Part shown: positions 7,360-14,755 of the stretch, in pieces
How the letters are laid out: every line of letters starts with the position of its first letter
Numbering within the stretch: position 1 is the stretch's first letter
From: Actinomycetes bacterium
GTDB lineage: Bacteria; Actinomycetota; Thermoleophilia; RBG-16-64-13
Assembly (NCBI GenBank): GCA_024637095.1
Contig: JAGXFV010000028.1
Coordinates: 62,001 to 126,000 of the forward strand
Direction: 5' to 3'
Length of the DNA stretch: 64,000 nt
Notes under the pieces: generated by a model
The model's input: only the letters and a program-made list of their open reading frames with translations
Databases searched by the model: none
What the model was told of the DNA's origin: nothing
Program-made: the position numbers and the translations under genes

Positions 7360-9432
7360 TTAGATATGATCGCGAGGAATCAGCTCATCCCAGCTTTTGG
7401 AATAGATGCGAGTATCCGCTTCGTAGGCGTCGAGGGTTGCCTGAATCCGGAAATGGGTGCGGGTCGAGGTGAGCACAGTGTGCGTTTTGGTGGTGATCGC
7501 CCAATCCCCTCGCCGCAGAGCGCGGTCGCTCAGCACTTCCCCCCGGACCGTCGCGTAGTTGTTGCCGATGTAGGAGAATCGCTCGTTGGTGTCCCGCCGC
7601 ACCTCGAGACCGATATCGTCCAGCCGGTATTGCTCGGCGTTGTTCGTGATGTTGAGCGACACCTCATTGGTGGCCAGGTTGTGCACCACGGTCCACTCAC
7701 GGTGGGCCGGCGCCAGCAGCGTGGTGGACAAACCCGGCGCCGCCTCCGGCTCTCCCAGATCGCGTAGAGTAAAGTCCGACTCGCGGGGCTGGCGGCAGGG
7801 CAAGAGCAGTTTGGCGTCGTCCAGATAGAGCGTTATACGGGGCGGCTCCGGGGCCGGCCAGGCCAGCGGCCAATAAGAGGTGGAAACGCCCAATCGAATG
7901 CGGTTACCCGCCGGGAAGCGCTGCGCGATTTGGTTGAGGCGAACCCGCACCCGGTAGCGCTCGCCCGGGTAGATCTCCTCCGGCTGCTCATCGCTCTCAC
8001 GATGGGTGAGGTTGAGCAGCCCGTAGGTCACCCGGGTCGCGGTATCGTCGGGCGCTACATCCTCGAGGCGGACCGCTATCTGCGCAACGGGCTTGTTGGC
8101 GCTCAACTCCAGCTCCACCCAGGGCGAGCCCAGGATCTCGAGATCGCTCCGCAGCGCGGGAGACTCGAATACCAGGGCGCCGCCATCCTCGGCGCGTTGG
8201 TCCTGCGGCAGGTCGGTGACCTCGGCATAGGAGGTCCATTTGCCCGCGAAAAGCCCCACCCGCAGAGGAGACTGCAGGTCGAGGGTCGGGGTCCCGTTGA
8301 GTCCACTTCGGGCCGGCTCACCCTCGTCTCCCGGCAGGCCGGGCTCTCCCCCGCTCCCGATCTGCTCGTCCTCCATAAGGATCACCCCGGGAGTCAAGCG
8401 GAAGGCCCGCTGGCGCACGTTGTCGGAGGGCCAGGTAGGCTCAGCCACCCAGCGGCCGGGGTGGGTGGGATCCAGGGGCGACACCGTGTCCAATTGCCAG
8501 GCGCGCAGCACGGGGTCGTCCTCCACGCCGTTTTCGATCCCCTTTAACCAGCGATCGAACCAGCGAACCGTCTCGTGCAGAAAGTTGATCCTCGGCCCAG
8601 GGCCCCCCATGTGCGGGTACTTGTGTCCCCAGGGCCCCACCAGCGCCTTGCGCGGAACCTTCAGGTTCTCCATCAGCCGGAACACCGTGTTGGAGTAGCC
8701 GTCAGCCCAGCCGCTGACCGCGAACACCGGCACCTGCACACAAGAGAAATCCTCGCAGACCGAGGCATGGGTCCAATAATAGTCGCGGCGCTGATGCTCC
8801 AGCCAGTTCTTCAGCCAGAGCCCGCTACCCTCGAGCCGCTCCAGCCACATATCGCGCCAGCGTTCGCCCACCACCTGGGGATCCGGTGGCAGGGAGTTGT
8901 AGGCGAACATGGTGGAGGACCAGGAGAGATTGTCGCCCAGCAAGCATCCGCCCATGTAGTGCACGTCGTCGCGGTAGCGGTCGTCCGAAGAGCAGACCGT
9001 GACGATGGCTCCCAGTTCAGGCGGTTGAAGTCCGGCCAGCTGCAGGCCGTTGAAGCCGCCCCACGACAGGCCGAAGATGCCAACCTTGCCGCTGCACCAG
9101 GGTTGCGCCGCCAGCCACCTGAGAATATCGAGTCCGTCCGACAGCTCCTGATGCAGGTACTCGTCCTTGAGCACACCCTCGGAGTCACCGCTGCCGCGGA
9201 TGTCGACGCGGACACCGGCGTAGCCGTGTCCGGCAAAGTAGCCGTGTATCTGGGCGTCCCGCTGGGCCTTGAAGTCGCGCTTGCGGTAGGGGATGTACTC
9301 GAGTATCGCCGGCACCGGGTGCTCTTCGGCGTCCTCTGGTAGCCAGATCTTGGCGGCGAGTCGGGTACCGTCGGGCATCGGAATCCATTGATAGTCGATC
9401 ACTCGGTACGGCCGCAGCTCGCTGCTGATCAC
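7360..9432 (-). CDS. CocE/NonD-type serine hydrolase (X-Pro dipeptidyl-peptidase S15 fold)
   Basis: 690 residues from GTG 9432, with AAGGAGCGGG upstream. The N-terminal alpha/beta-hydrolase domain has the nucleophile elbow IFGLSWGGFNGLQ near residue 120, the acid in SGWADGYSN near 240 and the histidine in LVGPWGHKYPHMGG near 270. A galactose-binding-like beta domain typical of the family follows to about residue 540. A further ~140-residue C-terminal beta-rich segment (HREWTVVHNLATNE to the end) goes beyond the usual 550-600 aa. Family members hydrolyse esters, beta-lactam esters or N-terminal dipeptides. It is paired with the ATP-grasp gene. Confidence 0.87.
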   Translation of the reverse strand: MISSELRPYRVIDYQWIPMPDGTRLAAKIWLPEDAEEHPVPAILEYIPYRKRDFKAQRDAQIHGYFAGHGYAGVRVDIRGSGDSEGVLKDEYLHQELSDGLDILRWLAAQPWCSGKVGIFGLSWGGFNGLQLAGLQPPELGAIVTVCSSDDRYRDDVHYMGGCLLGDNLSWSSTMFAYNSLPPDPQVVGERWRDMWLERLEGSGLWLKNWLEHQRRDYYWTHASVCEDFSCVQVPVFAVSGWADGYSNTVFRLMENLKVPRKALVGPWGHKYPHMGGPGPRINFLHETVRWFDRWLKGIENGVEDDPVLRAWQLDTVSPLDPTHPGRWVAEPTWPSDNVRQRAFRLTPGVILMEDEQIGSGGEPGLPGDEGEPARSGLNGTPTLDLQSPLRVGLFAGKWTSYAEVTDLPQDQRAEDGGALVFESPALRSDLEILGSPWVELELSANKPVAQIAVRLEDVAPDDTATRVTYGLLNLTHRESDEQPEEIYPGERYRVRVRLNQIAQRFPAGNRIRLGVSTSYWPLAWPAPEPPRITLYLDDAKLLLPCRQPRESDFTLRDLGEPEAAPGLSTTLLAPAHREWTVVHNLATNEVSLNITNNAEQYRLDDIGLEVRRDTNERFSYIGNNYATVRGEVLSDRALRRGDWAITTKTHTVLTSTRTHFRIQATLDAYEADTRIYSKSWDELIPRDHI

Positions 9433-9504
9433 GGCGTCACCCGCTCCTTCCTAGCTCTGTCGAACCGGCATCTCGGTCCCGCCTATGCCCGCGACGCGTA
9501 CCCG

Positions 9505-10290
9505 CTACTCGAAATCATCCGACTCTTCGCTGGTGTAGAAGAGATAGAGGTCGTCACCCGCCGGCCAATCCTGGCTCAGACTGAGCAGTTGAACCTCAGC
9601 CAGTTCGCGGGCCCTCGCGGCCGAAGCCTTCAGAGCGTCCAGCTGCTCGGTCACACCGCGCTCATCCAGCAGGAATTTGGCCTGCGCAAAGAGGCGGGCG
9701 CTACCGTAGAGCAACACGCCTTCCTGCAGGATCTTGCAGGCGACCATCTTCTTGAAGTCGTCGAACTCGACCTGTTCGCGCAGGCGCGCGAAAGGCTTGA
9801 CGATGTAGTCGATCTCCTCCCTGACCGCGGGATTGATCAGGTGTCGGTACTTCTGCTGGTAGACGGCGTCGTCGAGTTCCTGGGCCAGGTTTTCGGGAGC
9901 GCCGTCGCCAAGGACCACCACGAGATCGACGTCTGAGCCCCGGACCATCCGGCCGGTGCTCCTTTCCGGACGGGGAACGTCATGAGCCATGCCGTAAACG
10001 ATGTCACCCGCCAGCAGCACGAAGAATCGCCCCTCGTCCTCTCCCCCTCCCCCGCCCGAAACGCGCGCCGCGACAGCCTCAACCACATGATGCGCGAGCC
10101 GGAGCTTCTCCGCCGTTACTTCGGCGATGTGGGCGGCAACGGCGGTGGTGCGTGTCTCGAGCGCCGTCGGTTCCCCGGCGAGCCCGACAACGGTGTAGGT
10201 CAAGAACTCCCGCAGGATGGAGGGAGAGAGCCGGGCGTATCCCTCGACGTTCTGATCGAGCCGCAGGTAGCGCCTTCCCACCCGCCGCAA
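9505..10290 (-). CDS. Nucleotidyltransferase-domain protein, 5' end probably frameshifted
   Basis: The only usable start in this frame is TTG 10290, giving 261 residues. The nucleotidyltransferase signature is split: GDIVYGM near residue 95, then RMVRGSDVDLVVVLGD with the two metal-binding aspartates near 120. Helical C-terminal part. Upstream of the TTG the same frame continues back to about 10444 with clear coding bias, encoding a winged-helix-like stretch (SLEGRVLALLGERGPLSG and following) but no ATG/GTG/TTG. A GTG at 10493 opens the adjacent frame and ends in TAG at 10443-10445. A -1 frameshift, or a sequence error, near 10445 would join them. Substrate unknown. Confidence 0.75.
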   Translation of the reverse strand: MRRVGRRYLRLDQNVEGYARLSPSILREFLTYTVVGLAGEPTALETRTTAVAAHIAEVTAEKLRLAHHVVEAVAARVSGGGGGEDEGRFFVLLAGDIVYGMAHDVPRPERSTGRMVRGSDVDLVVVLGDGAPENLAQELDDAVYQQKYRHLINPAVREEIDYIVKPFARLREQVEFDDFKKMVACKILQEGVLLYGSARLFAQAKFLLDERGVTEQLDALKASAARARELAEVQLLSLSQDWPAGDDLYLFYTSEESDDFE

Positions 10291-10506
10291 CGACAGACGC
10301 TCGAAAAGCAGGCAGGCCTTCCAGAGGCAGAAAGGATCCGCGGCCAGGGAATCGCGCAGCTCCAGGCCACTCAGGGGTCCCCGCTCGCCCAGCAGAGCGA
10401 GGACCCTACCCTCAAGGCTGTCCGGGCTCGTGTCCGTCCTGCCTATCCCAGCAGGCCCGAGTCGGGATCGCGGGCGAAGGTCACCTTATCCACCGGATCG
10501 TAGGGG

Positions 10507-11856
10507 CTAGCCGATAGCGGATTTGACGACGTCGGCCACGGCGCGGGTGTGTCTCTCGGTCTCTTCCGCGGTGGGTCCTTCGACCATCACCCGGCACATG
10601 TTCTGCGTTCCCGAGTAGCGCACGAGCACCCGGCCCTGATCGCCCAGTTCCGCTTCAGCCTGCGCGATGGCCTCGACGATCTCGGGGACGGTATCGATCG
10701 GCGGCTTGCTCTTGACGTCCACATTGATCAGCTTCTGCGGGAAGACGTCCATCTGCTTGGCAAGCTCCGAGAGCGGCCTATCCGCCTTGAGCATGGCGGC
10801 CACCAACTGCAGGGCGGTGAGGATCCCGTCTCCGGTGGTGTGGTGCTCCAGGAAGATCATGTGTCCCGAGTCCTCGCCGCCGATAACGGCGCCCAGGCGC
10901 TGCATGTCCTCCAGCACGTAGCGGTCCCCCACCTTGGAGGCGTGGTGCTCAAAGCCGTACTTCTTGCAGGCCACGCTCAGACCCATGTTGCTCATGATGG
11001 TGGAGACCAGCAGGTCGTTCTTCAGCCGGCCCTCCGCTTTTAGCATGTTGGCGCAGATGATCAGGATCTGGTCACCGGTGATCTCGTTGCCCTGCTCGTC
11101 CACGGCGATCAACCGGTCGCCATCCCCGTCGAAGGCCAGGCCTACGGCCGCTCCCGCGTCCAACACGGTCTTGCGCAGGCCCTCGGTGTGCTGCGAACCG
11201 CAGTTGTCGTTGATGTTGAGCCCGTTGGGAGAGTTGTGGATGACGGTGATATCCGCGCCGAGCTCCCCAAAGACGGCGGGCGCCACCTTGTAGGTAGCCC
11301 CGTTGGCCACGTCCATGGCTATCTTCATGCCCTCGAGGGTGAGAGAGCGGGGGAAGGAGTTCTTGAGAAACACGGTGTAGCGACCCGAGGCGTCGTCCAT
11401 GCGGAACGCTCGGCCCATCCCGCTCGGCGGAGGCACCATCTCCGGCAGCTTGCCGCCCAGAATCAGATCCTCGATCTCCTCTTCCTGCTGATCGGAGAGC
11501 TTGTAGCCCGAGCCCGCGAAGATCTTGATGCCGTTGTCTTGGTAGGGGTTGTGCGAGGCCGAGATGACGAGTCCGGCATCCGCGCGCATGCTCTCGGCGA
11601 TGAAAGCGACACCCGGCGTGGGCAGGACGCCCACCAGGTACGGTACGCCCCCCATCGAGGTAACGCCTGATTCCAGGGCGCTTTCCAGCATGTAGCCGGA
11701 GATCCGGGTGTCTTTGCCGATGATGACCGTGGGAACGTGATCCTCTTTCTTCATCACGTGCGTAACGGCCTGGCCCACGGCGAACGCCATGCCCGCGTCC
11801 ATCGGGGGGCGGTTGGCCTCACCCCGAATCCCGTCTGTGCCGAACAATCTGGCCAT
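10507..11856 (-). CDS. glmM: Phosphoglucosamine mutase GlmM
   Basis: 449 residues, ATG 11856 with GGGAGGAAA upstream. It converts glucosamine-6-phosphate to glucosamine-1-phosphate for peptidoglycan precursor (UDP-GlcNAc) synthesis. Seen: FGTDGIRG at residues 5-12, the phosphoserine loop VISASHNPYQDNGIK near 100, the metal loop AFDGDGDRLIAVD near 243, sugar-binding GGEDSGHMIF near 328 and phosphate-binding RYSGTQNMCRVMVEG near 415. The length is normal. It lies 26 bp downstream of a beta-helix GlmU-like gene, an operon for GlcNAc-1-P chemistry. Confidence 0.96.
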   Translation of the reverse strand: MARLFGTDGIRGEANRPPMDAGMAFAVGQAVTHVMKKEDHVPTVIIGKDTRISGYMLESALESGVTSMGGVPYLVGVLPTPGVAFIAESMRADAGLVISASHNPYQDNGIKIFAGSGYKLSDQQEEEIEDLILGGKLPEMVPPPSGMGRAFRMDDASGRYTVFLKNSFPRSLTLEGMKIAMDVANGATYKVAPAVFGELGADITVIHNSPNGLNINDNCGSQHTEGLRKTVLDAGAAVGLAFDGDGDRLIAVDEQGNEITGDQILIICANMLKAEGRLKNDLLVSTIMSNMGLSVACKKYGFEHHASKVGDRYVLEDMQRLGAVIGGEDSGHMIFLEHHTTGDGILTALQLVAAMLKADRPLSELAKQMDVFPQKLINVDVKSKPPIDTVPEIVEAIAQAEAELGDQGRVLVRYSGTQNMCRVMVEGPTAEETERHTRAVADVVKSAIG

Positions 11857-11882
11857 GCGTTTCCTCCCGCCTCTCCGCCTCT

Positions 11883-13103
11883 TTATCGTCTCTCGGTGAA
11901 AGCATCAGCCAGTCCGAGAATCTCACCTGCCCGGCCGCTAAACGAATCGACCACCTGCTGCAGCCACTCCACCCCAGCGCGCGAGACACCAGGAGTCAGG
12001 CCTTGGATGGTGGCGATGTAGTCCGCAGTCGTGCCCTCCGTCGCCCCGGCGAAGGCTTTCAGGAAGTCGTCCCTACCCGCGGGCGGGGGGTCCTCGTCAA
12101 ACAGTGCGCAGGCCGTCGCCACGCTATCATGCAGCCGGGAGCCGTCCGCGCCCGCCTCGCCCGGCGCCCTCTCGGCCATGGCGAGCAGGCGCTTACCCCG
12201 CTCCTTCTTCGCCAGGTCCAGCATTTCCAGCGCCCCCTCGTACACATGCGTTCCCAGTTCCTGCGCCGCGAAGAAGGGCCGGCGCACGTGCCGGTACCAT
12301 TCTTCCAACGCGACCAGGTTGGCCAGGTAGAGCACGTTGTTCACCAAAGTGCGGTTCAGTTGCCGGGAAGCGTGAGGGGTAAAGTCCCGCTCGAGGTCGT
12401 GGCGGGCCCCGGAGACGATCAGCTTACCGTCGGCGAGCACGTCGCGGCGCAGTACGGAGCCCGCCGCCACCACGGTGCCGTAGCCGACGCGCAGGGGACC
12501 CACGGCGCCGCCCTGCCCCCCCAAAAAGATGCGGGGCTGATCGAGCATGACGCCCCGGGGCACGTCCCCGAAGAGCGAGGCCGTCGTCTTGTTGCCGTCC
12601 GGGGTGAAATTGAAGTGGACGTAGGAGCTGCCCACCTCGCTGTGGTCCTTTCGGCTGGTGCCGCCGGACATATAGCAGTCGCAGAAGTTGATCAAGCTGC
12701 CCAGGGTGACAAAAGGAAAGAGGATGGTCTGCTTGAGGCCCACGGTATGCGCGCCGTTGGCCTCCTCCTCGAGAAGCGATCCTTCCCGCACCTGCGCGCC
12801 CGGACCCATGTTGGCCTTCTCCAAAAAGACCGCCTTCTTGAAGGAGCCGCCATTGAGCTCCACCCCGGGACCCAGCCGGCAGTCGTCCAGCGTGACCGGC
12901 CCCTCGGCGCCGAGCTTGACCCCGGCGGAGATGACCGTGTTCGACCCGTAGATGCGGCAGCCGGGATAGAGGACCACCCCCTCTCCGGAGATGCGGTCGA
13001 GGTCGACCTCGTCGCCGATATCGAGCGAAAGCGGATTAGGTATGGCGAGGCCCTTCTCGAGCAACCGCTCGACCTTGTCGTAACCCCTGGGTCGTACTTC
13101 CAT
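11883..13103 (-). CDS. Left-handed beta-helix protein, GlmU-acyltransferase-like, without nucleotidyltransferase domain
   Basis: 406 residues. ATG 13103 is chosen with GAAGGGAAGA upstream, giving MEVRPRGYDKVERLLEKG. Residues ~35-260 form hexapeptide repeats of a left-handed beta-helix (GVVLYPGCRIYGSNTVISAGVKLGAEGPV, VGYGTVVAAGSVLRRDV), as in the C-terminal half of GlmU and other UDP-GlcNAc pyrophosphorylase-related proteins. There is no N-terminal G-x-G-T-R-M nucleotide-binding motif, so it cannot be a full bifunctional GlmU. The C-terminal ~140 residues are helical. Its position before glmM suggests a role in GlcNAc-1-P or UDP-GlcNAc formation, but acetyltransferase activity is not demonstrated here. 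Confidence 0.8.
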   Translation of the reverse strand: MEVRPRGYDKVERLLEKGLAIPNPLSLDIGDEVDLDRISGEGVVLYPGCRIYGSNTVISAGVKLGAEGPVTLDDCRLGPGVELNGGSFKKAVFLEKANMGPGAQVREGSLLEEEANGAHTVGLKQTILFPFVTLGSLINFCDCYMSGGTSRKDHSEVGSSYVHFNFTPDGNKTTASLFGDVPRGVMLDQPRIFLGGQGGAVGPLRVGYGTVVAAGSVLRRDVLADGKLIVSGARHDLERDFTPHASRQLNRTLVNNVLYLANLVALEEWYRHVRRPFFAAQELGTHVYEGALEMLDLAKKERGKRLLAMAERAPGEAGADGSRLHDSVATACALFDEDPPPAGRDDFLKAFAGATEGTTADYIATIQGLTPGVSRAGVEWLQQVVDSFSGRAGEILGLADAFTERR

Positions 13104-13307
13104 GGTCTTCCCTTCGCGCACCGCACCGGACAGAAAACAGCGACTGCTCATAATACAAAGGAAGCGGGGCCGGGGGGAGGGTGCGCCTCCAGGCAAGGTG
13201 GATGGGGACGCACGTGAGCGGTGATGGCAAGCCTGTTCATGGGTCAGGGCCGTACGGACCGCGATGGTTCGCACCGCTCCCCTAGGCAAGCGGTTCCGCC
13301 CGTCGAA

Positions 13308-13715
13308 CTAAAGAACTGCCCGCACCGCCTCCATCAGTCGGCCGGCCTGCTCAATGGCGCGGGTGGCTTCTTCCTCGGTGAATGCCTCCGACGGGGTGAT
13401 GCCGGGGAGGGCGTCTGGATACCTGGTGGGAATGTAGAGCTTATCCAGGGCGGCGGCCAACGGAAGAAGCGCTTCCACGTCGAGGTTCGTCCGGCCCGGA
13501 GGCAGTTCCCCCAAGAGACGGACCGCGGAGTGTCCCCATGGATCCAGGTCCAGCCGGCGCCACAAGCCCTTCAGCGCCTTCTCCCCCGCCTGCTGCCCGT
13601 GGAAGGCGGCAAGGGCGTGATGACCGGCCTGCCTCAGCACCCTCGCCGCCGCGAGATCGTCTTCCGCCTGCGCCAGCCACCGCTCAGCCTCCTGCCGCAG
13701 CTTGTCTTGGCTCAC
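13308..13715 (-). CDS. HEPN-domain protein, toxin partner of an MNT/HEPN pair
   Basis: 135 residues. Four-helix HEPN fold: an early ERWLAQAEDDLAAARVL helix, AAFHGQQAGEKALKGL near 40, and the late signature DKLYIPTRYPDALPG near 95, typical of this HEPN branch (an R-Y-P-D form rather than the classical RxxxxH RNase motif). Its start overlaps the stop of the MNT gene by 4 bp, so translation is coupled. In characterised MNT/HEPN systems the HEPN protein is the toxin, an RNase inactivated by AMPylation by the MNT partner. The pair lies just outside the left end of the mobile element. Confidence 0.85.
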   Translation of the reverse strand: MSQDKLRQEAERWLAQAEDDLAAARVLRQAGHHALAAFHGQQAGEKALKGLWRRLDLDPWGHSAVRLLGELPPGRTNLDVEALLPLAAALDKLYIPTRYPDALPGITPSEAFTEEEATRAIEQAGRLMEAVRAVL

Positions 13716-14098
13716 CGGATCACACCCTCGCCATGAACGACGACGCCCTCAGAGAGAGCCCGTCGGACAAACGGCCGCTCCCGCATCTCGTCGAGCTCCT
13801 CCGGTGTGTAGACAAAAACCTCCACAGCCATCCCGCCCACGGCCTCGGTCAGGGGGAGCAGGTAGCGCTCGACGCGAGCCAGAAAGGGCTCTTCGGTGTG
13901 CTCGACCACGAGCACGTCGACGTCACTCCGCCGGCTGGGATTCCCAACCGCCCAGGAACCGAAGACCCAGGTCCGGTCGGCCCCGAGTCGTTCGGCGATT
14001 GAGGCCACGGCGGCGAAGACGTCGTCGCGGGTGGGTAGATCTCGCTCCTCTGCTTGCCGAGATTGAAGGTCCGTGGCATCTCCTCTTACTGGTCGCAT
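13712..14098 (-). CDS. MNT-type minimal nucleotidyltransferase, antitoxin partner
   Basis: 128 residues. The nucleotidyltransferase signature GSWAVGNPSRRSDVDVLVVE is at about residues 47-66: the GS motif and the DxD pair that bind metal and ATP. It precedes the HEPN gene with a 4-bp ATGA overlap. MNT proteins of these pairs are reported to AMPylate and silence their HEPN toxin. The start is uncertain; residues 1-22 could be trimmed to a start nearer DLPTRDDVFAAVAS. Together with 13308-13715 it forms a two-gene toxin-antitoxin or defence module. Confidence 0.85.
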   Translation of the reverse strand: MRPVRGDATDLQSRQAEERDLPTRDDVFAAVASIAERLGADRTWVFGSWAVGNPSRRSDVDVLVVEHTEEPFLARVERYLLPLTEAVGGMAVEVFVYTPEELDEMRERPFVRRALSEGVVVHGEGVIR

Positions 14099-14259
14099 CC
14101 CGCTCGTTTCGCTTCAACTCTAGCACCCCGCGTCTGGCCGATGCCGCCGAACTGACTGGGGGCCGCGCGGCCGGATCCCGATCGCAGCGGGCAAGAAGCA
14201 GGGGCGGCCAATTCTCTTACGGAAGAACGAGACCGAGCTGATCTGGCGATTGCTCGACG

Positions 14260-14278
14260 TTCGAGGCCTTGCCTCGAA
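14260..14278. repeat. Perfect 8-bp inverted repeat in host flank of the element
   Basis: TTCGAGGC, CTT, GCCTCGAA. It lies about 95 bp outside attL, in the sequence that would have been downstream of tRNA-Thr before insertion. It may be a remnant tRNA transcript terminator, though no U-tract follows. The rest of 14099-14371 shows no convincing gene. Confidence 0.45.
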
Positions 14279-14371
14279 ATACATCGGGCTCTGCAGGGAT
14301 CACTGCGTTACCTGGCCGGGATTCTCGAGTGGACGCGGGTTGATGAACCATCGGTCCGCCCATTCTAGGAA

Positions 14372-14386
14372 TAAGCCGACGAGGGG
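14372..14386. other. attL core, left 15-bp direct repeat of the element
   Basis: taagccgacgagggg is identical to 24694-24708 within tRNA-Thr. This copy is a tRNA fragment not attached to any tRNA gene. Immediately inside it, CAAAGGA-CCA-TCCTTTG (14394-14410) is a perfect inverted repeat that may belong to the recombinase binding site. Confidence 0.85.
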
Positions 14387-14393
14387 GCTGATA

Positions 14394-14410
14394 CAAAGGA
14401 CCATCCTTTG
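14394..14410. repeat. Perfect 7-bp inverted repeat next to attL
   Basis: CAAAGGA (14394-14400), CCA, TCCTTTG (14404-14410), 8 bp inside the left attachment core. Serine integrase attP sites contain imperfect inverted repeats around the crossover, so this is a candidate half-site element. It is not proven. Confidence 0.5.
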
Positions 14411-14533
14411 CACCAACTGGTGAACCGGCCCTGCCAGGCTTGCATTTCACCAGACCCCCAGGTCGCTAACGCCCGCTAGGGTTTTCAGGTACGGTGGCCC
14501 CCTGTACTTTCCAGACGACAAGGGAGTCTACTC

Positions 14534-14716
14534 GTGAGTTTCAAGAAGGTCGCTCTCATCCTTCTCGCCCTCGTCCTCTCCCTCGCCTCGGCCATCCTAC
14601 TCGGGGGCTTCGTGGGTGTCATCTTCTACAGTTCTCAGAACATAGGTACCAGCGTCGTTATCATAATTTTGACTATCTCCCTCTTCCCCCAGTTCCGTCG
14701 GCTCCTGCGCGTTTGA
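14534..14716 (+). CDS. Small two-helix membrane protein at the left end of the element
   Basis: 60 residues from GTG 14534, with AAGGGAG at 14520-14526 (good spacing). Two hydrophobic segments: residues ~6-30 (VALILLALVLSLASAILLGG and on) and ~38-53 (TSVVIIILTISLF), ending in a basic FRRLLRV. No family is recognised. It is convergent with the EVE-nuclease gene and lies in the cargo position. It could be a small holin-like or toxin-like protein, or an accessory membrane factor; no function is claimed. Confidence 0.6.
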   Translation: MSFKKVALILLALVLSLASAILLGGFVGVIFYSSQNIGTSVVIIILTISLFPQFRRLLRV

Positions 14717-14755
14717 CCCCGAAGGACGACCTGGCCTAGGGGCGCTAGCCGAGGC

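Noticed and set aside
12003-13217. 404-codon plus-strand frame opposite the beta-helix gene
   Set aside because: His/Gly/Val-rich antisense shadow; the minus-strand gene has clear hexapeptide repeats.
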